Source: Limiplasma sp036652695 (GTDB lineage: Bacteria; Bacillota; Clostridia; Christensenellales; Aristaeellaceae). Taken from it: a DNA stretch of 64,000 bases. Shown in pieces: positions 34,159-41,776 of the stretch. The notes under the pieces were generated by a model. The model searched no databases. It was given only the letters and a program-made list of their open reading frames with translations, and was not told the DNA's origin. Within the stretch, counting starts at the first letter, position 1, and every line of letters starts with the position of its first letter. The position numbers and the translations under genes are program-made. Location: contig JAVVVJ010000004.1 of the NCBI GenBank assembly GCA_036652695.1, positions 13,440-77,439 on the forward strand. The letters are read 5' to 3'.

Positions 34159-34443
34159 ATGAACGTGAAGCCTTTGGGCGACCGTGTGGTCATCAAAAAC
34201 GTTGAAATGGAAGAAACCACCAAGAGCGGCATTTTGCTGACTGGCACGGCAAAGGAAAAGCCTCAGATGGCGCAAGTGCTGGCTGTTGGCCCCGGTGGTA
34301 TGGTGGATGGCAAGGAAGTTGTGATGAATGTCAAGGCTGGCGATAAGGTCATTTACAGCAAGTATGCCGGCACTGAGGTGAAGATCGACGGCAAAGAGCT
34401 TATCATCGTTCGGCAGAGCGATATTTTGGCTACCGTCGAATAA
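34159..34443 (+). CDS. groES: Co-chaperonin GroES
   Basis: 94-residue GroES, the cap of the GroEL chamber. N-terminal MNVKPLGDRVVIKN and the mobile loop EETTKSGILLTG (about 18-29) are typical, as is the VGPGG roof segment and the C-terminal YSKYAGTEVKIDGKELIIVRQSDILA. AGAGGAGGAA precedes the ATG. First gene of the CIRCE-controlled operon, 35 bases before groEL. Confidence 0.98.
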   Translation: MNVKPLGDRVVIKNVEMEETTKSGILLTGTAKEKPQMAQVLAVGPGGMVDGKEVVMNVKAGDKVIYSKYAGTEVKIDGKELIIVRQSDILATVE

Positions 34444-34478
34444 AGCACAAGCATATTGTTTAAGGAGGAACCTTTGTT

Positions 34479-36107
34479 ATGGCGAAGCAAATCAAATACG
34501 GCGAGGAAGCACGCCGCGCCTTGGAAAAGGGCATTAATACCCTTGCGGATACCGTTAAGATCACCTTGGGCCCGAAGGGGCGCAACGTGGTGTTGGATAA
34601 GAAATACGGCTCTCCCCTCATCACCAACGATGGCGTGACCATCGCTAAGGAGATTGAGCTAGAGGACGCTTTTGAAAATATGGGCGCTCAGCTGGTGAAG
34701 GAAGTTGCCACCAAGACCAACGATGTGGCTGGCGACGGCACCACCACCGCAACGCTGCTGGCACAGGCCATCATCCGCGAAGGTCTGCGCAATCTGGCTG
34801 CCGGCGCTAACCCCATGGTGCTCAAGCGCGGCATTGATGCCGGCGTACTGGCTGCCGTGGATGGCCTCGCAAAGCTTAGCGAGCCGATCACCAGCAAGCA
34901 GGCCATCGCGCAGGTCGCCAGCATTTCCGCGGGCGATGAGGCCATTGGCAAGCTGATTTCCGAGGCGATGGAGACCGTTGGCAACGATGGCGTCATCACC
35001 GTTGAGGAAAGCAAGACCATGAAGACCGAAATGACCATTGTGGAAGGCATGCAGTTTGACCGCGGCTATGCAAGCGCCTATATGGTTACCGATACCGATA
35101 AGATGGAGGCCGTGCTCGACTCCCCCTACATCTTGATCACCGATAAGAAGATCAGCAACATTCAGGAAATTCTGCCGGTGCTGGAGAGCGTTGTGCAGGC
35201 TGGCAAGAAGCTCCTCATCATCGCCGAGGATGTGGAAGGCGAAGCGCTTTCTACCTTGATTGTCAACAAGCTTCGCGGTACTTTCACCTGCGTTGCGGTA
35301 AAAGCGCCTGGCTTTGGCGATCGCCGCAAGGAAATGCTCCGTGATATCGCGGTGTTGACCGGCGGCCAAGTGATCAGCGAGGAGCTGGGTCTTGAGCTGA
35401 AGGAAACCACCCTTGATATGTTGGGCTCTGCCCGCCAGATCAAGGTGGATAAGGATAATACCACCATTGTGGAAGGCGTCGGCGACAAAAAGGAAATTGA
35501 TGCCCGTATCGCCAGCATCCGCAGCCAGATTGAGGATACCACCAGCGATTACGACAAGGAAAAGCTCCAAGAGCGCCTTGCCAAGCTTGCGGGCGGCGTA
35601 GCGGTCATCCAGGTTGGCGCTGCGACTGAGGTGGAAATGAAGGAGCGCAAGCTGCGCATCGAGGACGCGCTGGCCGCGACCCGCGCTGCTGTAGAAGAGG
35701 GCATTGTGCCCGGCGGCGGCATTGCGCTGATGAACGTGCTGAGCAACGTGCAGGCCGAGCTTGCCAACTATGCTGGCGATGCCAAGACCGGCGTGGAAAT
35801 TGTGATTCGCGCGCTGGAAGAGCCTCTGCGCCAGATCAGCAAGAACGCTGGCATCGATGGCAGCGTGATTGTGGAGAACGTCAAGAATAGCCACAAGAGC
35901 GGCTACGGCTTCGATGTGCTCAAGGGCGAATACGTGGATATGATCGAGCGCGGCATCATCGACCCCACCAAGGTGACCCGCTCCGCGCTGCAAAACGCTG
36001 CGAGCGTTGCAGCCATGGTGCTGACCACCGAGAGCCTTGTGGCGGATATCCCCGCTCCCGAACCCCCGGCGGCGCCTGCTGGCGGCGGCATGGGCGGCAT
36101 GTACTAA
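34479..36107 (+). CDS. groEL: Chaperonin GroEL
   Basis: 542-residue 60-kDa chaperonin. ATP-site motifs TLGPKGRNVVLDK, VAGDGTTTATLLA (about 85-97) and the segment VEEGIVPGGGIAL are present, and the C-terminus ends in the usual GGGMGGMY. Length and domain order are normal. AAGGAGGAACC precedes the ATG at 34479. Codons read as highly expressed (many GGC, AAG, GAG, ATC). Followed at once by a strong terminator. Confidence 0.99.
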   Translation: MAKQIKYGEEARRALEKGINTLADTVKITLGPKGRNVVLDKKYGSPLITNDGVTIAKEIELEDAFENMGAQLVKEVATKTNDVAGDGTTTATLLAQAIIREGLRNLAAGANPMVLKRGIDAGVLAAVDGLAKLSEPITSKQAIAQVASISAGDEAIGKLISEAMETVGNDGVITVEESKTMKTEMTIVEGMQFDRGYASAYMVTDTDKMEAVLDSPYILITDKKISNIQEILPVLESVVQAGKKLLIIAEDVEGEALSTLIVNKLRGTFTCVAVKAPGFGDRRKEMLRDIAVLTGGQVISEELGLELKETTLDMLGSARQIKVDKDNTTIVEGVGDKKEIDARIASIRSQIEDTTSDYDKEKLQERLAKLAGGVAVIQVGAATEVEMKERKLRIEDALAATRAAVEEGIVPGGGIALMNVLSNVQAELANYAGDAKTGVEIVIRALEEPLRQISKNAGIDGSVIVENVKNSHKSGYGFDVLKGEYVDMIERGIIDPTKVTRSALQNAASVAAMVLTTESLVADIPAPEPPAAPAGGGMGGMY

Positions 36108-36117
36108 GAAATCAATC

Positions 36118-36157
36118 AAAAAGGGCTGCATACCTGCGGGTGTGCAGCCCTTTTTTT
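36118..36157 (+). terminator. Rho-independent terminator of groESL
   Basis: GGGCTGCA (36123-36130) pairs with TGCAGCCC (36143-36150), flanked by an A run and seven Ts. Confidence 0.95.
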
Positions 36158-36160
36158 CGA

Positions 36161-36189
36161 TTGACACGCAGCATTGTTTTTGATATACT
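36161..36189 (+). promoter_or_regulatory. Sigma-A promoter of the mannan operon
   Basis: TTGACA (36161-36166), 17 bases, TATACT (36184-36189). Starts four bases after the groESL terminator. Confidence 0.82.
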
Positions 36190-36199
36190 CACCCATAAG

Positions 36200-36212
36200 G
36201 TTAACCGTTAGC
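36200..36212 (+). promoter_or_regulatory. Candidate LacI-family operator of the mannan operon
   Basis: GTTAAC-C-GTTAGC, a near-perfect odd palindrome (5 of 6 positions symmetric), at about +5 to +17 of the promoter. It is well placed for repression by the LacI protein encoded second in this operon. Not proven. Confidence 0.5.
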
Positions 36213-36246
36213 TTAATAACAAAAGTAACGAAGGGATGTCGGATCA

Positions 36247-37398
36247 ATGCTTGCAAAAATGATGCGCGATCACCTTGTGGGAAAGATTCTTCCTTTCTGG
36301 CAAGCCCTGCGCGATGAGCAAAGGGGCGGGTTTGTCGGCTATGTGGATGAAAGCCTCACGCCCAACTTGGATGCGCACAAGGGCTGCATCCTCCACAGCC
36401 GTATCCTGTGGAGCTTTTCCACCGCCGCGCGGGTGTTGAAAGCGAGCGCATACCTAGACGACGCGGAGCACGCCTACCGTTTTTTGAAGCAATTTGTTGA
36501 TGAGGAATTTGGCGGAGTCTATTGGTCCGTTACGGCGGACGGGCGACCGCTGGACACCACCAAGCATACCTACTGCCAAGCCTTTGCAATTTACGGTTTG
36601 GCGGCGTATGCGCGTGCGACGGGTCAGCAGGAGCCGCTGGAGCAGGCAATGGGGCTCATGCGTCTGCTGGAGGAGCGGTGTCGCGACGCGGATGGCTATG
36701 GCGAGGCGTATCAGCGAGATTTTTCGCCCGAAAGCAATGAAAAGCTCTCCGAAAACGGCGTGCTGGCGCAGCGGACGATGAACACGCTGCTGCATGTCAT
36801 TGAGGCGTATACGGAGCTGTACCGTGCCACCGGCAACGCTCAGGTGCGCGCCTTGGTGGCGGAGGGTCTAAAAATTGCCCAGCGCAAGCTCTTTAACCCG
36901 GACAAGGCGCGGCTGGACGTGTTTTTTGACAACGAGTACCGCTCGCTGATCGATATGCAATCCTATGGGCATGACATTGAGGCCTCGTGGCTTCTGTGGG
37001 ACGCAGCGGAGGCGACGGGCGAGGAGATCGGCACATACCGCTGCATGTGCCTGCGGCTGGCAGATAGCGTGCTTTTGCGCGCCTTGACGAAAAACGGCCT
37101 GCGCAACGAGCGCGTGAATGATGTGAACGATGAAACCCGCGTGTGGTGGGTGCAAGCCGAAGGCGTGATCGGCTTTTTGAACGCTTACCAGTTAAGCGGC
37201 GAAGAGCGCTATCTGCGTGCGTTTGAACAACAATGGGCGTATATCCAGCGCGCCATCGTTGATCCGCGCCCGGGCGGGGAATGGTACTGGAGCGTGCAGC
37301 CGGATGGCAAACCCACGTGCAAGCCCATTGTGGAGGAGTGGAAATGCCCCTATCACAACAGCCGCATGTGCCTTGAGGTGATCGGCAGGGCGGGCTGA
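36247..37398 (+). CDS. Cellobiose 2-epimerase (AGE family)
   Basis: 383-residue (alpha/alpha)6-barrel epimerase of the N-acylglucosamine 2-epimerase superfamily. Motifs RTMNTLLHVIEAYTELYR, SYGHDIEASWLLWDA, WWVQAEGVIGFLNAYQ and KCPYHNSRMCLEV match cellobiose 2-epimerase, with the catalytic His pair in SYGHDIE and CPYHNSR. In mannan users it turns beta-1,4-mannobiose into mannosyl-glucose, the substrate for GH130. No signal peptide. First gene in the operon with a LacI regulator and two GH130 genes, which strongly supports this role. Confidence 0.92.
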   Translation: MLAKMMRDHLVGKILPFWQALRDEQRGGFVGYVDESLTPNLDAHKGCILHSRILWSFSTAARVLKASAYLDDAEHAYRFLKQFVDEEFGGVYWSVTADGRPLDTTKHTYCQAFAIYGLAAYARATGQQEPLEQAMGLMRLLEERCRDADGYGEAYQRDFSPESNEKLSENGVLAQRTMNTLLHVIEAYTELYRATGNAQVRALVAEGLKIAQRKLFNPDKARLDVFFDNEYRSLIDMQSYGHDIEASWLLWDAAEATGEEIGTYRCMCLRLADSVLLRALTKNGLRNERVNDVNDETRVWWVQAEGVIGFLNAYQLSGEERYLRAFEQQWAYIQRAIVDPRPGGEWYWSVQPDGKPTCKPIVEEWKCPYHNSRMCLEVIGRAG

Positions 37399-37450
37399 GC
37401 GCAGGGCGTTCCCAACCCGCGCGTATTTCGATAAAGGATGGTTTGAAAAA

Positions 37451-38431
37451 ATGGCGAACATCACCATGCGTGACATCGGCCAAAGGGTTGGTGTGAGCGC
37501 TGTTACGGTATCCAAGGCATTGGCGGGCAGAAGCGGTGTGGGCGAGGAGATGCGCGGGCGCATTCTTCGCGTGGCGGCGGAGCTTGGCTATGTGAACCCA
37601 AACGCCGCGGAGTCACGTGCGCTGGATGTAGGCATACTGGTGCCCGACAGGTTTTTCAGCATGAATGATTTTTATGGCATGCTTTATAAGCTGCTGGTGA
37701 AGCGGCTGGCAGATGCGGGGCATATTGGCATTTTGGAGGTGCTGGGCGAGGAGCTGGAGGAAACCCTCACGCTGCCGCGCTTGATGCAAAACGGGCGCGC
37801 GGACGCGCTTGTGCTGCTGGGTCAGCCCAAAAAAGAATATCTGCATGCCATCACCCGCGAAAAAACGCCGGTTGTGCTGCTGGATTTTTATGATGAGCGG
37901 GCTTGCGCCGATGCGGTGGCGGGCGATAGCCTGTATGGAACATATTGCCTGACCTGCCATTTGATTCAAAATGGGCATCGGGATATCGGCTTCATTGGTG
38001 ACATCATGCTTACCAGCAGCATCATGGATCGCTACCTTGGCTTTTACAAGGCCATGCTCAGCCATGATCTGCCCATCCGCGCCGAATGCGTGGTGCGTGA
38101 CCGCGATAGGGGCGGCAGACTGGCGCCCTTGGCACTGCCCGCACGGCTGCCCACGGCGTTTGTGTGCAACTGCGACCGTGTGGCGGTGCAGCTGATTGAG
38201 CAGCTGCGAACCATCGGGCTGCGCGTGCCACAGGATCTGTCCGTGGTTGGGTTTGATGATTTCAGCGCGGAATGCGTGCCAGCGCTTTCCACCTTTCAGA
38301 TCGACCGCGAGGCAATGGTGGATGCGGCGATTGACCTGCTGGAAAAGCAGATCAAGGGCGCGCCGCATAGACGTGTGGTGATCGGCGGCAGGCCGGTTTA
38401 TCGAGATTCTGAAATGGCGCTGGGGGAATAA
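37451..38431 (+). CDS. LacI-family transcriptional regulator
   Basis: 326 residues. N-terminal HTH (TMRDIGQRVGVSAVTVSKALAGRSGV, residues 5-30) with hinge helix region, then a type I periplasmic-like effector domain (LVPDRFFSMNDFYGML, GDSLYGTYCLTCHLIQNGHRDIGFIG, CNCDRVAVQLIEQLR, VVGFDDF). The effector is probably a manno- or gluco-oligosaccharide. It lies between the epimerase and phosphorylase genes, and a candidate operator sits at 36200. AAAGGATGG precedes the ATG. Confidence 0.93.
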   Translation: MANITMRDIGQRVGVSAVTVSKALAGRSGVGEEMRGRILRVAAELGYVNPNAAESRALDVGILVPDRFFSMNDFYGMLYKLLVKRLADAGHIGILEVLGEELEETLTLPRLMQNGRADALVLLGQPKKEYLHAITREKTPVVLLDFYDERACADAVAGDSLYGTYCLTCHLIQNGHRDIGFIGDIMLTSSIMDRYLGFYKAMLSHDLPIRAECVVRDRDRGGRLAPLALPARLPTAFVCNCDRVAVQLIEQLRTIGLRVPQDLSVVGFDDFSAECVPALSTFQIDREAMVDAAIDLLEKQIKGAPHRRVVIGGRPVYRDSEMALGE

Positions 38432-38477
38432 AATTCCCGGCAAGGGCTTTGCTCAGGAGGAAACAAACGCGGAAGGG

Positions 38478-39518
38478 ATGAATCAAAGCATGAATGAGGT
38501 ACAACTGCTGGGCTGCGGCGAGCTGCCTACGATTCCATGGCAAGAACGCCCTGACGGCGATCGCAACGATGCACCGGTATGGCGCTATGCCGAAAACCCC
38601 ATTATTGACCGCAATCCCAGCAAGGGGATTGCACGCATTTTCAACAGCGCCGTTGTGCCCTATGAGGGCGGGTATGTGGCGGCGCTGCGCGGCGAGCAGC
38701 TAAACGGCGTGCCTCAGATTTACTTGGGGAGGAGCGCCGATGGCATCCACTGGACGGTAGAGCCGGAAAAAATCCGCTTTACGGACGAGATGGGAAACCT
38801 GCGCATGCCGCATTACGCCTACGATCCACGGTTGGTGAAGGTGGAGGATACCTATTACATCATCTGGTGTACGGATTTCCATGGCGCGGCCATCGGCATG
38901 GCGAAAACCACGGATTTCAAAACCTTTACGCGTCTTGAAAATCCGTTTATCCCCTTCAACCGCAACGCCGTGCTGTTTCCGCGCAAGCTTCATGGTATGT
39001 ACAAGCTCCTTTCCCGTCCGTCAGATAGCGGGCATACGCCATTTGGTGATATCTTTCTTTCCGAAAGCCCAGATCTCACCTACTGGGGCAGGCATCGCCA
39101 CGTGATGAGCAAGGGCAGTCTATGGTGGGAAAGCCTCAAGGTCGGCGCGGGCGCGGCACCTATTGAAACAAGCGAGGGCTGGCTGCTGCTGTACCACGGG
39201 GTGACCAACACGTGCAACGGATACGTCTATTCCATGGGCGGGGCGATCTTGGATTGCGATGAACCGAGCCGGGTTACATATCGCTGTGAAAACCATCTGC
39301 TCACCCCGGAAATGCCTTATGAAACCTGCGGCTTTGTGCCCAATGTGCTGTTCCCCTGCGCGACCTTGCAGGATGCGAAAACCGGGCGCCTCGCCATCTA
39401 CTACGGCGCGGCGGATACCTGCGTTGGGCTGGCGTTCGCGAAGGTTCATGAGCTGGTTGCGTATATCAAGGAACACAGTGTGGTTTGTGCGAGCGACGCA
39501 AGCCCCTGCGACGAATGA
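38478..39518 (+). CDS. GH130 beta-1,4-mannooligosaccharide phosphorylase (GH130_2-like)
   Basis: 346-residue GH130 five-bladed propeller enzyme that phosphorolyses beta-1,4-mannosides to mannose 1-phosphate. The catalytic Asp is D116 in HYAYDPRLVKVEDTYY; phosphate-binding Arg residues are in IARIFNSAV and HGMYKLLSRPSD. The length and RMPHYAYDPRL motif fit subfamily 2 (mannooligosaccharide phosphorylase, RaMP2-type). A start at ATG 38490 is possible. The order with the epimerase and the next GH130 gene resembles that known from Ruminococcus albus. It overlaps no gene and ends 20 bases before the next start. Confidence 0.88.
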   Translation: MNQSMNEVQLLGCGELPTIPWQERPDGDRNDAPVWRYAENPIIDRNPSKGIARIFNSAVVPYEGGYVAALRGEQLNGVPQIYLGRSADGIHWTVEPEKIRFTDEMGNLRMPHYAYDPRLVKVEDTYYIIWCTDFHGAAIGMAKTTDFKTFTRLENPFIPFNRNAVLFPRKLHGMYKLLSRPSDSGHTPFGDIFLSESPDLTYWGRHRHVMSKGSLWWESLKVGAGAAPIETSEGWLLLYHGVTNTCNGYVYSMGGAILDCDEPSRVTYRCENHLLTPEMPYETCGFVPNVLFPCATLQDAKTGRLAIYYGAADTCVGLAFAKVHELVAYIKEHSVVCASDASPCDE

Positions 39519-39538
39519 ATGGTAAGGAGAAACCTTTT

Positions 39539-40708
39539 ATGCGAAGTTTTGCTTCATTGATGGAGAGCTATGAGCGGCTGCTTACCCGCCCTAACCCGGT
39601 GAACGAGCATTTTTACAACGGCGTTTTTGACCGCTATGAAAACCCTGTGCTCACGCGCGAGCACATTCCGCCTTTTTGGATGTACGATGCGAACCCCCAA
39701 ACCAACCCCTACATGATGCAGCGCCTTGGCGTGAACGCGACCATGAACAGCGGCGCGCTCTACCTTGACGGCAAGTATTATCTGATGGTGCGCGTGGAGG
39801 GCGCGGATCGCAAGTCCTTCTTCGCGGTGGCGCAAAGCGAGCGTCCAACCGAGGGCTTCCGCTTTTGGGATACGCCCGTGCTCTTGCCAGATACCCAGCC
39901 CGAGGAAACGAACGTATATGACATGCGCCTGACCCAGCATGAGGATGGTTGGATTTACGGCGTGTTTTGCTCCGAAAGCAAGGAGCGGGGCGCGAGCGAT
40001 TTAAGCGCCGCGGTGGCGGCGGCGGGTATCGTGCGCACCAAGGATCTGCACAGCTGGGAGCGTCTGCCCAACCTGCGCACCCTGCGCTCGCCCCAGCAGC
40101 GAAACGTTGTGCTGCACCCCGAATTTGTGCAGGGCAAATACGCCTTCTACACGCGCCCGATGGATGATTTTATTGAAACCGGCTCCGGCGGAGGCATCGG
40201 CTTTGGACTGTGCGATGATATTAAAAACGCTGTGATCGATGAGGAGCGCATGGTCAGCCTTCGGCGCTATCACACCATTACCGAGGGCAAGAACGGTGCG
40301 GGCGCGGTGCCGATCCGCACAAAACGCGGCTGGCTGCACATTGCGCACGGCGTGCGCAACACGGCGGCGGGGCTTCGCTATGTGCTCTACGTCTTTGTGA
40401 CGGAGCTAAAAGACCCCGCAAAGGTGATTGCGGAGCCTGGTGGCTTGTTGCTTGGGCCGCTTGGGCGCGAGCGTGTGGGCGATGTGAGCAACGTGGTATT
40501 TTCAAATGGCGCGGCGGTCAATGAAAAGGGCGAGCTGTACCTATACTATGCATCCTCCGATACGCGCCTGCATGTTGCAGCCACCACAGTGGAGCGGCTA
40601 GTGGATTATGCGTTTCACACCCCCGCCGACCCTTTGCGCTCCGTGGATTGCGTCAGGCAGCGCATCGCGTTGATCGAACGCAATTTGGGGTATCTGAACC
40701 AAAACTGA
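39539..40708 (+). CDS. GH130 4-O-beta-D-mannosyl-D-glucose phosphorylase (GH130_1-like)
   Basis: 389-residue GH130 enzyme that converts mannosyl-glucose and phosphate to mannose 1-phosphate and glucose. The catalytic Asp is D128 in TNVYDMRLTQHEDGWIYG, as in the Bacteroides enzyme; MNSGALYLDGKYYLMVRVEG and NRKSFF-like (DRKSFFAVAQSE) segments are typical for subfamily 1. AAGGAGAAACC precedes the ATG at 39539; the open frame before it overlaps the upstream gene and is ignored. It completes the epimerase-phosphorylase route for mannobiose. Last gene of the operon. Confidence 0.9.
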   Translation: MRSFASLMESYERLLTRPNPVNEHFYNGVFDRYENPVLTREHIPPFWMYDANPQTNPYMMQRLGVNATMNSGALYLDGKYYLMVRVEGADRKSFFAVAQSERPTEGFRFWDTPVLLPDTQPEETNVYDMRLTQHEDGWIYGVFCSESKERGASDLSAAVAAAGIVRTKDLHSWERLPNLRTLRSPQQRNVVLHPEFVQGKYAFYTRPMDDFIETGSGGGIGFGLCDDIKNAVIDEERMVSLRRYHTITEGKNGAGAVPIRTKRGWLHIAHGVRNTAAGLRYVLYVFVTELKDPAKVIAEPGGLLLGPLGRERVGDVSNVVFSNGAAVNEKGELYLYYASSDTRLHVAATTVERLVDYAFHTPADPLRSVDCVRQRIALIERNLGYLNQN

Positions 40709-40728
40709 GGCGCGAACGCGGCGGCGCT

Positions 40729-41556
40729 TTACAGCAGATGCTTTTCGATGGCAGCCGCAACGCCGTCCTGATCAAAGGGCAGGGTAACGTCGTTTGCTTG
40801 TGCTTTGAGCCAATCCGGCGCGTTGCCCATGGCAATACCCAAGCCGGAGCGCGCAATGACGGTCGCGTCCATTGCGCTGTCGCCAAGGCACATCAATTCA
40901 TCAAAAGTAAGCCCCAAGCGCTTCAACAGTTTTTCAATGGAAGCAACTTTATCCAGCTTTGTGGGGAAAAACTGCATATCTGTTCCCGCGCCGTCCGTGA
41001 GCGTTACCAGGCCGCTTTCGTTGAATTGACGAATAAAATCGGCCTGCTTTTCCTTGGGTACGCCGTACAGATTGCATTTTTCCATGCTGATGCCATGGCT
41101 CAAAAAATAGGCGGAGGGAAGCGCTATGGAGCGCTGGCGATTCAGCAGGTTGAACCAGACGTGATGAGGTGGAACGGGATAGCGCTCCAAATGATCGTTG
41201 ATCTCTTTTTCCAAAAAGATGAGACCATCGGCGGAAAGCTCCGCATAGACGCTCTGCCCTTCGAAGATGCGGCAAAGCTTTGCGGATTCCTCCGGCGTTA
41301 GCACGCATTGGCTGATGACCTCGCCTGTTTGGCGATCGACCACGCGCGTTCCGCTTGACGTTACCCAATATCGAATTTGCTTTTCAGCGTCAATCTGGGG
41401 TGGAAACATATCCTCACACCGCCCGGTGCAGGGAATGATTTGAATTCCCTTTTCCATCGCGCGACGGATTGCGTACATGTTGCGGAAGGATAGAAACGTT
41501 TGATCGCGCTGAAGCGATGTTCCGTCAAAATCCAAGAGTATTGCCCGAATCTTCAT
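40729..41556 (-). CDS. Cof-type HAD hydrolase (sugar phosphatase)
   Basis: 275-residue HAD hydrolase of the Cof (IIB) type. Motif I is LLDFDGTSLQRDQT (D9, D11); the cap domain lies between; the C-terminus has SIEKLLKRLGLTFDELMCLGDSAMDATVIARSGLGIAMGNA, typical of Cof. Such enzymes dephosphorylate sugar phosphates, flavin or PLP phosphates; substrate unknown. The promoter at 41664-41692 overlaps a copy of the operator also found at 44012, so it is probably controlled by the LacI-binding-protein fusion encoded next to it. Confidence 0.9.
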   Translation of the reverse strand: MKIRAILLDFDGTSLQRDQTFLSFRNMYAIRRAMEKGIQIIPCTGRCEDMFPPQIDAEKQIRYWVTSSGTRVVDRQTGEVISQCVLTPEESAKLCRIFEGQSVYAELSADGLIFLEKEINDHLERYPVPPHHVWFNLLNRQRSIALPSAYFLSHGISMEKCNLYGVPKEKQADFIRQFNESGLVTLTDGAGTDMQFFPTKLDKVASIEKLLKRLGLTFDELMCLGDSAMDATVIARSGLGIAMGNAPDWLKAQANDVTLPFDQDGVAAAIEKHLL

Positions 41557-41663
41557 TCACGTTCCTCCGTTGTGTGATCACCGCTGGCGAAAGTAAAATT
41601 TGCATCCGTAAACATTCTGCACGCCTTTGGCTCATCAGATAGTGACGACCTTGATTCGGTTTT

Positions 41664-41692
41664 AGTATAGCACGCAAATTTGCACGTGTCAA
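41664..41692 (-). promoter_or_regulatory. Promoter and operator of the Cof-type phosphatase
   Basis: Minus strand TTGACA (41687-41692), 17 bases, TATACT (41664-41669). The plus-strand sequence TTTGCACGTGTCAA (41679-41692) matches the 44012 palindrome TTGACACGTGTCAA at 12 of 14 positions and covers the -35 box. Confidence 0.78.
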
Positions 41693-41776
41693 GTTTACTT
41701 TTTAAAGAGAAAAAACCTAGTTTCACCTCCGGATGGCACGAAAAACGGAATAGAAAGGTGTAGTGGCGCGCGCCGG

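Noticed and set aside
34659..36167. A 502-codon minus-strand frame opposite groEL
   Set aside because: Antisense shadow of a highly biased gene; the protein is His/Leu/Gln-rich with no fold signature.
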